From Cokeromyces recurvatus (taxonomy: Eukaryota; Mucoromycota; Mucoromycetes; Mucorales; Mucoraceae), in contig NW_026251387.1 of NCBI RefSeq assembly GCF_025118155.1, positions 1,067,001 through 1,131,000 on the forward strand: a DNA stretch of 64,000 nt, given 5' to 3'. How positions within the stretch are numbered: the stretch's first letter is position 1; every line of letters starts with the position of its first letter. The notes under the pieces were generated by a model. The model saw only the letters and a list, made by a program, of their open reading frames with translations. It did not search any database and had not been told where the DNA came from. This document shows positions 48,562 through 58,828 of this stretch, in pieces. Made by a program: the position numbers and the translations under genes.

Positions 48562-49953
48562 ATGTCTTCTTCAACCTTTTTAAATCCTCATACACATAAT
48601 TTACTGAGTCAAGGAAACATAATTGAAGAAGAAGAAGAAAAAGAAACGGAACAAGAGTTAAGGGATGAGTCACCTTCTCTTAGAAATCTTTCTATTTCCT
48701 CTGCAGGAAGTATTGATATTCATGGACAAGCTGTTTCATCAGATATCTTAGTAGCACTTTTGGACAGATCTGTAGAGATGAAAGACCTTGCAGCCCGCAA
48801 TACACAATTTTATGACACTTTAGAACATTATATCACAGAAACACAAGGTGAATCTGCTTGGCAACGTTTTCAAGAGATTGTTTATAAGCCTCGTGAAAAA
48901 TTACCTGATCGTGTTTGGATGAATCAAATCAGTCATTTCTTATCTCATAATCCTGTCTTTTTAACCAAATTTAAAGAAAGCGTTGGTTATACCGATGATA
49001 ATGATGATGATTTTATAAATGATGTTATTCCAATACCTCGTAAACTACCATCCTCACGAAGCTCTGGCTCTATTAATACGATAGGAAGTGCAGGGTATCG
49101 TCAGAATCGTAGATCATCAACTATGAGTTTAGGTGACGCTTTAGAGTATAATGATGAGGATCATATTCTTCATGAAGAAGCACCACAGGTACCAGAAGGC
49201 ATGTTTGCTAGTGAGGATCAGTTTTATCAACAACACCACCAGCAATATCCACCTTTAGGCGGAGGAGGGGGAAGACGTCGTTCTTCCTATCATTTGATTC
49301 AATCTGAACCACACCCTACTTTTACAGATACAACAATTGAGGAAGTAGATGAAGCTAATATTGACATAGATAAGGATGATGAAAGTGATCATTTATCAGA
49401 TCTTCTTGATAGTGATGAAGAAAATGAGGACATAATAGTATACGGGAATAAGGAAAATATGGCAATGGATTCAAGAAATCGAGTCAAAGAAAGTGGAGCA
49501 GGTAGTTCAACACCTACTACAAATAAATCAAAGAGCGCACACCCATATTCAGAAATGGATCTTATCAAACTGAGAAACTATCCTGATTTCCAATTGAAAT
49601 TACCACAGTCACATCCGTCTTTCTTTCGTAAAGCGAAACAACTTTTGTCAATTGCTCCTTCTTCGCGTCACTTATCAGCTACGATACGACGTAATTCAAT
49701 TTTAGAAGATGCTATGCCACCAAGTCCTGTCGCAGAATTAGATGAGCCTTGCTTTCAAACGTGTGAAGCCATTGATGAAGAAGAAAGAGACGGAGGACAT
49801 TTGGCTCAACTCATTTGTTGTACAAGGCGGCAACAGCCAGATGATATTGCTTGGTTAAATAGTGTTATGGAAGCATTAGCTGGTTGGCCAGAATTAGTCG
49901 ATCAATTATATGATATTATTCATGATTCCCTGGAGGAGCATAGAGAACACTAG
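48562..49953 (+). CDS. Unrecognised acidic protein with repeated helical motifs, 463 aa
   Basis: This is one uninterrupted exon with clear coding character. I do not recognise the family. The protein alternates short helical blocks with disordered Ser- and acid-rich linkers (EEEEEKE near 22, and many Asp/Glu near 270-300). Two blocks match each other. W119-MNQISHFLSHNP and W431-LNSVMEALAGWP share a Trp-x-Asn start, a Leu in the helix and a Pro exactly 12 residues after the Trp. Two further helical blocks are near 75-107 (ARNTQFYDTLEHYI) and 330-360 (LRNYPDFQLKLPQSHPSFF). It has no membrane span or signal peptide and two Arg-rich patches (GGGRRRS, RRNS) that suit kinase sites. A cytoplasmic scaffold is a guess. 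Confidence 0.8.
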   Translation: MSSSTFLNPHTHNLLSQGNIIEEEEEKETEQELRDESPSLRNLSISSAGSIDIHGQAVSSDILVALLDRSVEMKDLAARNTQFYDTLEHYITETQGESAWQRFQEIVYKPREKLPDRVWMNQISHFLSHNPVFLTKFKESVGYTDDNDDDFINDVIPIPRKLPSSRSSGSINTIGSAGYRQNRRSSTMSLGDALEYNDEDHILHEEAPQVPEGMFASEDQFYQQHHQQYPPLGGGGGRRRSSYHLIQSEPHPTFTDTTIEEVDEANIDIDKDDESDHLSDLLDSDEENEDIIVYGNKENMAMDSRNRVKESGAGSSTPTTNKSKSAHPYSEMDLIKLRNYPDFQLKLPQSHPSFFRKAKQLLSIAPSSRHLSATIRRNSILEDAMPPSPVAELDEPCFQTCEAIDEEERDGGHLAQLICCTRRQQPDDIAWLNSVMEALAGWPELVDQLYDIIHDSLEEHREH

Positions 49954-50120
49954 CAAACATAGGTTAATATTGAATTGGTGTCTTGTATGAAGTAATTTTA
50001 TATAAATTTTAAAGAAATATCTTGAAATATTGTTTTGACTAATATATAATAAAGCTAATCTTTTGTGTGTAATTATTTGATTTTTTTTTTAATTCTATTA
50101 ATGTGTTTTATTAGAGTTTC

Positions 50121-50169
<49 letters not shown>

Positions 50170-50323
50170 TATTAAAGTGTTTAGTTCAAATTAAATCTCT
50201 ATATTCAAGTATTCATTATTAGTTTGTTTGGTATATAATGCGTATGTGTGCTTTGTTTATTTATTTTCGAACTTTATTATGTGTATATAATATATATAGA
50301 AAATACATAGCTAAATGCTCTTT
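49954..50323. other. Convergent spacer with A45 tract
   Basis: This tail-to-tail spacer with the kinesin gene contains an A45 homopolymer at 50123-50167 and no gene. Confidence 0.75.
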
Positions 50324-51611
50324 TTATCTTGAACCCATAAAACCAGGAATCCAAGAATTGCGCTTTTCACGCTTCTCGATGGGTGAAGTAGGAGAGTTTT
50401 GACCATTTTCAACCACAGCACCGCCTCCACGAAGAGGTTTAGCAACACGACCAAAGTTTAAAGCCATTGAGGTTTGTGACTTTTGTGATCGAGCTTGTTC
50501 AAGACGTTCACGAACAGCTTGGAGTTGAACTTCGAATTTCTGATTTTGACTAATTAATTTTTCTTGAGCATCTTGTAAAAGAGCTTCGAGAGTTTGGATA
50601 CGTTCATTACGTGCAATTAATTTACGCTCGGCAAGCGCAACTTCTTTCTTCAATGATGAATTTTGTTCGACAAGCTATTTATAAATTAAAATATTTTTGA
50701 GTTATATGCGTAACATGTTAAGGATATACGCTATACCTGTTTTTGAACATTGGTTAATTGCTCTAAATTACGTTCTAAAAATGCCATCTTCTTTTGTTGT
50801 ACTTTATTATTACTTGCTCTTAAAATGTTATTATATTGTTCACGAGATTCATCCAAGGACATTTCAAGCTCAACCACTTTTTCACAACGAGTTTGAAGAT
50901 CACGCATCAAAACCTTTTTCATGGTTTCAAATTCGGCTAGTTCTTTAGCCATTGTCTTTCGCATACGCTCTAATTCCTGTTCACGTTCAGATAAACCACT
51001 GTTTTGGGCTTCTGATACAGACTTTTCAGAGAGAATAGTTTGAAGCTTTTCATTGGCATCATTCAGATCTGCTAATGAAGTAGAGAGTTTTTGAATATTT
51101 TTATTTCTTTCTTTAATTTCTTGTTTAAGATCTTCAATCTCTTTTTGTTGCATCTCCTTTTTCGATGCATATTGTGTCTCTAATTTTTTCTATAGGAAAT
51201 AAAACATTATTATTTTTTTCATTTTCCTTATATTTTACTTTATATACCTTTAAAGTGGAAAGTGTTTCTTCTACATCTGCATTCTTTTGAGCAGCAGCTT
51301 CTTCTTCAGCAATAGTCTTATCAAGGAGCTCTTCATATTCTTGTTCAAGATTATTAAAGCGGGTATCAAGTTCTATCTTTTTCTGTTCTAATGTATCCTT
51401 CTCCAATGTAAGTTCAGAAATTGTTTTTGCATGTTGTTCTAACAAATGTTTAGATTCTGTAAGCTCACGACGAAGTGCAATAAGTTCCTCTAAACTTAAA
51501 GAATCATGTCCCTCATTTTCAATCTTATGTAGAGAGCCACGAATTTGACGTTCTTTTTCGTTAATTTCGCCCTATACATGTGAAAGAGGAGTATTTTCAA
51601 CATTCAGATTA

Positions 51612-51655
<44 letters not shown>

Positions 51656-52518
51656 TACAGAAAGATCTATTTTAGACATAATTTGGGCTAATTTTTGAGC
51701 TTTCTTTTTTCTTTTTCGCTATTCGAGCTATCTTTGTGAGCCATACGTACCTCCATGAGGTTTTTCTTAAGCTCTTCTAATTCAGCCACTAATTCTTGAT
51801 TCGCCTCTTTAAGTGAATCAATTGTGATAGCATTTTCTTTACTTTCATAAGAAATCTTTTGAAGCTGGAGGCGAAGTTCGTTTAACTCAGTAGTCATTTG
51901 CTGATTTTCTTTAGTAGCGATTGCCTCTTGTTCTTTATAGTAGCCCATTTCTTCCTTTAATGATTCTAATAACTTCTCACGGTTTGCAAGTTCGGTTTCC
52001 TTTTCAGCAATTTGATCCATTAATTCATTTTCTCGCTTCAAGAGCTCTTCACGTTCATCTTTTTCTAACACCACAGAAGGAGTTGTAGGTCTAGAGGGGT
52101 CTTCAATAACTGAGGAAGCTCTAAAGTTAGATGCAGGAGGTAGGGCAGAATAATCAGCTTTAGTAATTTTATCCATTGTTACCCATTTTTCTTCAGGTAA
52201 TGTACTACCACCACGCCAAACATTCACTTCACCTTCTAGAGCTGCAATATAAGCTTGGAAAGTAAGTGTTTCTGATTTGACTTTCTTTAAAAGTGCTTTC
52301 AACTCAGCAGGAGATAGATCAGCATTAACTTTAGCCTTATTCTTGATTGTCTTTGCTCTTACACCAAATCGTAAGGTAGAGATAGTCTCAGCTTCATTAT
52401 AAGATGAAGGTGAACAGTTAATGATTAAAGTAGTACGTGAATTACCACCTAGCGATTCTTGTAAAATACGAGTTAATTTTGAATCACGATAAGGAATGTG
52501 ACTTGACTATCAAAATTA

Positions 52519-52551
<33 letters not shown>

Positions 52552-53848
52552 AAGGAAGGATTTATACAACTGTTTACAATTTTATTCTTCTTTGATTATT
52601 TACCTTTCCATCGGTTAAAGCATTTATCACCATACCAAGGGCTGTTAGTGATTTATTAATTTTCTTTGCTTCTTCAAGTGTTTGCCCAGAAGCACCTGTT
52701 TTTCCAACCTACGATATATAAGTTTGTTAAACTATAAGACATAACTTGCATCCATTTTTTTATTTTACTTTTTCAGAACCAGCTAAATCAACAAGATAAA
52801 GTTTACCACTTTTTGCTGCACCTGTATCTAGGTTTTTTTGAGTGATTGTGATAACCACAATAGAATGTGATCGAGAACTCTCAGCATTCATTTCTGTTAT
52901 GTAAAATAAAGTTAATATTAGAACTTGATTATTTAGATTTATTACTTACGAGTATAAGCGACTGCACGATTAGCGCTACCATTTTTCATGGCTTGGTATA
53001 CTTCATTTGTATTAGCGACATAAATTTCATACAAGTCTTTTACATATACTCCACGAGTTTTATCTTCATGAATAGCCAAGTTATCATTAGAAGCTATTAA
53101 ATAAATATATAAATATATACATATATACATATAAATGTATATATATTTATATTAATGTTTCATAGCTGTTAAAACAATAAATAAATCTTACGATTAAATA
53201 AATCTCTGACTTTTTCCATATAAATTTCCATATAAGACACTTTTACAGTAAACTCAATATTACTCGGCGCATCATTGATACTTGTAAATATTTGTTCAAT
53301 AATACGAGGAATGATACCCTTTGTATTTTCATCATCAATATCTGCTCCCTATATAAAATAAAATTAAAAACTCAGGGGAAAACAAAAAAAAAAAAAAAAG
53401 ATCAAATAAAAAGCTTAATTTTTATTTTACCATCATAGTAAAGGTTTTACCAGAACCAGTTTGACCATATGCAAATACAGTACCATTGTAACCGGCAGTG
53501 ACATCTATAGAAATTTTATTAAAATAATTATTTTAGGGTTATTTCATTTTGAAGCTACCATCTACGATGCTTTTAATGGAATATTCAAAAACATCTTTCT
53601 GAGGTGTATTCATTCCAAATACTTTATCAAATGCAAATGAAGATGTGGAATCACCCTTTTATGTATATATATAAAAAAAAAACCATTATTAGAGATGACT
53701 ATAAGAAATGGACATTTGTTCGGATTACCTTAATTTGAATAGTGGTTCCTCCTTCATCAATTGAAATAATGGGAACACCCCCTTCTCTAATTTCAAGTGA
53801 ATTTTGCGGACGAAAACGACAAACGACTTTAATATTGTTTCCTGACAT
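50324..53848 (-). CDS. Kinesin-1 heavy chain
   Basis: This is the conventional kinesin, a plus-end microtubule motor for vesicles and organelles. The exons are 53729-53848, 53559-53655, 53431-53504, 53192-53348, 52950-53093, 52769-52893, 52604-52708, 51751-52506, 51659-51718, 51248-51571, 50737-51189 and 50324-50674, for about 921 aa. Landmarks are VVCRFRPQN at the start, the P-loop GQTGSGKT at 86-93, [21 protein letters not shown], switch I in [10 protein letters not shown], switch II as LVDLAGSEK, and the neck. A long coiled-coil stalk follows, and the tail ends with the conserved VAKPLRGGG block. Between 51751 and 51718 the frame only continues if a 32-nt intron is spliced, or if the A-rich run there holds an indel. 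All other junctions are canonical. Confidence 0.93.
51613..51653. repeat. A41 homopolymer inside a kinesin intron
   Basis: On the coding strand this is T41 starting about five nt after the donor GTAAG of the kinesin intron 51572-51658. It is among the longest homopolymers inside a gene here. Confidence 0.9.
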
Positions 53849-54089
53849 TTATAATATATATGTGTAAATATATAAAAAGAAGTCGAAAGAAAGAAAAAAA
53901 AAAAGAGAGAGAGAAAAGAGAAAGAGGAATAGAAAGAGAGAGCCGTTTCATAACAATAAATAAATATAAAAATGTGTATGTGTATTCAGAGAGTAAGGTT
54001 ACTCAAACTGTGACATTTTTTATTATATTATCAACTAATAATGCACTTTATCATGTGTGTTTATGTCTCGGATACAACTTCCACCAGGT
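53849..54089. promoter_or_regulatory. Kinesin promoter and leader
   Basis: This is the 5' flank of kinesin-1, between its start codon and the inverted-repeat element. A purine-rich GA stretch lies at 53876-53942 on the plus strand, so the leader is CT-rich. No gene is visible. Confidence 0.45.
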
Positions 54090-54442
54090 AATAAAAATTG
54101 ATTTTTTCAGAATTACTGATTTTTTTCCGAAAACTTCACAGTTTTTGCCTTCTAATTTACGTCCTTTGACCTTTAAGTTTGTATTATTGACAAACAATTC
54201 ATAGTCAGAATCCTTCAGAGGATCTAAAATTGTAAATTGCTACGTTAAACAAAACTTTTATTTCAGGAACTAAGTATAAGAAAAATCTTATACAATTAGA
54301 TGGGAACATGAGTAATAGAATATATCGAGGAAAAGAAAGAAAAAGAAAGAAAGAAAGAAAGAAAGAAAGAAAAAAGCGAAAAACAAAAGTAAACTATTAC
54401 ATGAAAAAGCATGGAAAAAGGTTATAAAAAGTATAATCTAAA
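54090..54442 (+). repeat. Left arm of long inverted repeat
   Basis: This arm pairs with 55781-56090. It contains the GAAA microsatellite at about 54330-54375 and ends inward at GTATAATCTAAA, where similarity stops abruptly. Confidence 0.85.
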
Positions 54443-54703
54443 GCTTGGGGGTTCCATATTGAGACAACGATCGAAAAAGGAAATGGAGTGATTGATCATC
54501 TATCCTTTACAATCGTCTACTATTACTTGCTTAGCCGTTTCTATGATACAAGGAATTGACCTGTCCTTATCAGTAATTTCGTTTTTTCTTACATCAAACT
54601 TGACATTAAACCACATTTCCATGATTGGATTCAAGAAGGGAAAATAAGTGCGTGTGTGTAGGTGTATGGGAGGGGAAGGAAAGAGAAGGAGGAAGAGGTA
54701 CAT
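54443..54703 (-). pseudogene. Decayed DDE_3 transposase C-terminus
   Basis: The minus strand reads FPFLNPIMEMWFNVKFDVRK, then DKDRSIPCIIETAKQVIVDD and CKG, then a stop in place of the usual Trp, then HSISFFDRCLNMEPP. This matches the end of Tc1/IS630 DDE_3 transposases, where a P-x-LNPIE motif carries the last catalytic Glu. Here that Glu position reads Met. Upstream pieces of the enzyme are not recognisable in the spacer. The copy is inactive. Confidence 0.65.
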
Positions 54704-55780
54704 TCATTTATACCCAGGAAAAGAAATAAGTTCTTGCGTCTCAGAGGACTTGTGAATAAAAGCATTATTCACAACAAGGTATTTTCTTTTCATACTGTGA
54801 GCGTCAGGTATATTTTCATTACACTCCCAAGATACTGAAGATAATAGGTAATTCTAGTGTCCACACGACCGTTGACTTCAATTACCTCAAATTCTTGAAA
54901 CTCTAATTGTCTTTTCTTCTTCAATGAAATCAGTGTTAACTTTCTCAGACTAAGTGTCATGGTTATGATCTATACCTTAGTTCAGTTAAATAATAATAAT
55001 TAATTATGTACATATAAATTATAGTCTCTAATTCTATATACATATAACATCTCTTCTTATAAAAATAAATGAAACATTATATTTAAGAATATATCTTCTT
55101 GTTCTACAAAGGATAAACAATATATTAATTCTAGGAACAGTCTATGATACATTTGGTCTGCTGCATATAAATTTAGTACAATGAGATAAACTAACTAAAG
55201 AGCCTACGTTTCAAATTAGAACTGTCCTAATCTTCTTATGATCTGAAGAGATCAGTTACAAACTAAACATAAGACATACATACATGATTACTCTTGTACA
55301 TGAACTAATATCATCTCATATTCTACCATTCTATTTTATATCCTTGTTTCATTCTTATTATCATTCTCAAGAATATAAGTATTCGGCATATTGCATTAAA
55401 TGATTGGATTAAAAACTTGCCATTTGGCACCGTCAGCACTATAATTCATATATTACTATGTTTATGTATTCCACTTATAAGAAAAATGTCTGGCATCTAT
55501 TTTCTCGAGATGAGAACTTGGTTGTATTGAATTTGGGTTCGCATTCTGCCATTAGAAGTGATATTTTAGGTGTGCCAAATGCAACGGTAGTTTACCTGAG
55601 TTACTTATACATCTAGATGCCTCTATAATGTTTAGATGGGTCTCTGAAGTGTTCAGATTTTCTTACTTTACTATTGTTATTAATACTACTACTTTTGATA
55701 AGTATCTACTTTCACTCATTGTGTCATATAATTATTACTATTTGGCTACATAACGTATTTATTATTATAGTCTTTCAAAT

Positions 55781-56090
55781 TTTAGATTATACTCTTTATA
55801 ACCTTTTTCCATGCTTTTTCATGTAATAGTTTACTTTTGTTTTTCGCTTTTTTCTTTCTTTCTTTCTTTCTTTCTTTCTTTTTCTTTCTTTTCCTCGATA
55901 TATTCTATTACTCATGTTCCCATCTAATTGTATAAGATTTTTCTTATACTTAGTTCCTGAAATAAAAGTTTTGTTTAACGTAGCAATTTACAATTTTAGA
56001 TCCTCTGAAGGTTCCTGACTATGAATTGTTTGTCAATGATACAAATCAGAAGGCAAAAACTGTGAAGTTCTCAGGAAAAATCAATAATTA
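55781..56090 (-). repeat. Right arm of long inverted repeat
   Basis: This is the reverse-complement copy of 54090-54442, shorter at its outer end because it lacks two small insertions. Similarity starts at TTTAGATTATAC and fades after TCAATAATTA. Confidence 0.85.
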
Positions 56091-57531
56091 ATAGTGAGGA
56101 CGGTAAGTTGACAGCCGATTTTGTGGGTCTCAATAGCATCTAATTTTGAAATCATATTTTTTATAAGAATATGATTCAGGTGGCGTATCAAAAATTATTC
56201 TTTTAGTTACATATTATTTTGCTGTATTCTACCAAGAGATAGTAATTCTGGATAACGAAGACTATATAAATGCAAATAACTTTGTATCTTGAATTGAAAT
56301 TCTTGAATAGAATAAAAGCAAAAAGAACAATACTAACCTATATTATATATTTTAGTAAATTGTGTGTGTTGTGCATGTGTATATGTATATACACATTTGT
56401 TATAATACCTGCAATCTGCTAGTAAAATTATCTGTAATCTGCCCATGAGAATAACATGTTCTCTCCCCTCCCTAGTAACAAAGTTTACTACATGAACTCT
56501 TCACAGGAACTATTTAAATCTATATAAAACTCAAATGAATAGATATGATTTTTGAACTGTAAATGTAATTTTTTGCAGGTATTACACCATCACAGATCTT
56601 GAGGATAAATAAATTTTCAAGCCGAATAATTTCGCCCACATCTGACATCAGGACCAAGATCACACTTTTGAATAGTAGTATCCAACAATAGCTTCACTCA
56701 TGGTCTCTCATTAGCAAGTAATTCATGTTCTCTAATCATCACATTATGTATCTTTGAAGTAGCAGACGCAAACCTAGTTTTTTTTTTTTTTTTTGTTAAA
56801 ACTAACTTGTTTTTATCAGAGAATAAATGCGTTTTTATGATTATGTCCTTTATTAATAAGAAGACAACAATCTATATTATACAAAATGCGTAATAAATCT
56901 TTAATTATCATTAGGAGGAGAAGAAGTATTTATTCTAGGATATATTGACAACAATTCTCCTGAAATTGTATCTTAATTAAAGTTGTACGATGGTGACTCT
57001 ATTTGCTAGTAAATACAGTATGTTAGTGCAATCTTATACCATGGTAGAGGTAGGTGTAAGAAATAAGTACTCTTCTATTTTACTATTCTATTTTGCATAT
57101 ACATTATAATTCTGTTATTTGTATATACTATATCTTTATGTATTAGACTTTCTTAATAGTATGTATTTTTTTTTCTTTCTTTTCTATTCCAAGAGGAATA
57201 AAGTAGATATATTTTGGTGTCTGACTACTAGGGCAATAAACGTTATTCAGAATTTATCAATTATATAGAATATTGCCCTTTTTAATTTACATACGTAAAA
57301 GTTATACAGTAATTTATCAAATAGATAACTTCTTCTTTGTTACTTTGTATAAAAGATATGTAATCTTTATTAGTTTATTTTTTTTTTTTACAGTGGTATT
57401 ATTTAAAATTTCTCGTGACATCTTCAAGAATTAATTGTACTTTGACGCATTTCAGGTAGAAATTAAAACCCTTAAATATTAACGAGGATGCTTATAATTG
57501 CTATTTTCTTTTCTTTTTTCTTTTTCATTTA
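56091..57531. other. Gene-free AT-rich region
   Basis: This 1.4-kb region lies between the inverted-repeat element and the LEA2-like gene and includes that gene's promoter. I find no coding frame, RNA gene or clear repeat. Confidence 0.65.
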
Positions 57532-58530
57532 ATGTCAAATTTTTATCATCAGCCATCTTATTATAAACCATATGAAAATGATACATTTGCAATGCATCAC
57601 ATAAATAATGATAACGGCTATTATTTACAACAATACGATTTAAATCCAAAACCAGTGGTGACTGCAAATGATAATGGATATACTACAAAATATACAGAAC
57701 AAGACGCTTATTCTAGAATACATAATAATGAAAATAAGTCTTGTTGTGATAAACTATGTTGTGGTTGTTGTGGTTGTTGTCCTCGATGGTATCGATGGCT
57801 TTCTTGTTGTTTTGTATTACTCGTTATTGTGTTAGGGATTATAGTGGGTGTCTTGATTGGATTGTTTAAGAAACCTTCCGTTGAATTCACTGGTATACAA
57901 GATAATCCAAAATTTAATCTTACTGGAACGAATGCCAATTTAAATCTTATGTTGGGCTTTATTGTTAATAATCCAAACATTGCAAGTGTTACTTTCAAGA
58001 CTCTAGCCGCTACAGTATGTAACACTATTCATTAAGGGGGAACTCTTTTTTTTTTTTTTCCTTTTTTTTTTCGGAAGGCGAGTATTTATATCATTATTCA
58101 TTAGGCTAATTATCATGGAGACAATACTCAAATAGGTGGCGGAACATTAAGTGATTTACATATTGGTTCAAATTCAATTACCACTATTTCATTTCCATTT
58201 GATATTTCATTAAATTTATTATCTCAAGAGACACAAACAATAGCAGCAAAAATAATATCCGATTGTGGCATAGGTGGTGGTACAGCAAAAGATATTCAAT
58301 TGGATTACAATGTAATTGCAACAGTGAGTATCTTGGGTGTTGCAATCAGTATACCTTATTCCAATACAGTCTCCTTCAAATGTCCTATTGATTTGTTAGA
58401 TCAATCAACCATATTAAATAATATTGAAACTTTATTACAGACTTTCCTAGGTCGTAGTACACTTAAAAATAATTTGGTTGGAACTGCAGGTAACCATGCA
58501 GCTTTAGTTCTAAATTCAGCATCAATTTAA
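57532..58530 (+). CDS. LEA2/NDR1-HIN1-like single-pass membrane protein
   Basis: Two exons, 57532-58014 and 58105-58530, give 302 aa. The N-terminal 70 residues are polar and rich in Tyr and Asn. A cluster of ten Cys at 71-93 (KSCCDKLCCGCCGCC, then SCC) directly precedes a membrane helix at about 88-112 (FVLLVIVLGIIVGVLIGLF). The outer part is a beta-rich domain with VEFTGIQDNPKFNLTGT, NLNLMLGFIVNNPN and a repeat of similar strands (ISFPFDISLNLLSQ). This layout matches fungal and plant LEA2/WHy-type proteins, which associate with membranes under stress. The Cys cluster probably is S-acylated. Exact function is unknown. Confidence 0.75.
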
Positions 58531-58828
58531 TATAACTAGAGAGATTAAGCCTTCTTTTTTCACTATAATACACTTGTTCATAATAATAATGGGTAACGAT
58601 TTGTAATATATGCATGTATATATGTATATGTATTCGTGACCGAATATATTTAGTTTGTTGTAATAGTAATATTCTTTTTATCTTCAACATAATAAAGATA
58701 TGTAATTTCTTCTATAATTGAATAAATTTTACTCATGGAATTATTCTATTGCTGTAGAAAAAAAAAAAGCTTTTTTTTTGGGGGGAGAAGAAAGGTATTT
58801 GCCACTCTTTTTTCATAAATTGGTAAAT
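58531..58828. other. Short intergenic spacer
   Basis: This spacer holds the 3' UTR of the LEA2-like gene and the leader of the HIT gene. A further in-frame ATG at 58718 would lengthen the HIT protein by 37 residues, but that extension looks non-coding (poly-Lys, then a G-rich run). Confidence 0.5.

Larger units (their letters stand above)
54090..56090. mobile_element. 2-kb element with near-identical long inverted arms
   Basis: The left arm (about 54090-54442) is repeated as its reverse complement in the right arm (about 55781-56090), with a 1.34-kb spacer. The inner 215 nt or so differ by a single base as far as I can read. Both arms hold a GAAA/TTTC repeat with exactly the same pattern of run lengths. 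The outer part of the left arm carries two extra insertions of about 15-22 nt relative to the right. The spacer encodes the decayed end of a DDE_3 transposase on the minus strand. This fits a Tc1/IS630-type or foldback DNA transposon with long inverted repeats. I could not define a target-site duplication. Confidence 0.8.

Noticed and set aside
53860..54204. Frame upstream of kinesin with Lys/Glu/Arg run
   Set aside because: It starts in the GA-rich leader antisense to the kinesin promoter and continues into the inverted-repeat arm, with no coding character.
54830..54920. Plus-strand peptide VHTTVDFNYLKFL, similar to a Tc1 transposase segment
   Set aside because: It is on the opposite strand from the recognisable transposase end in the same element and only about 13 residues match, so chance is likely.
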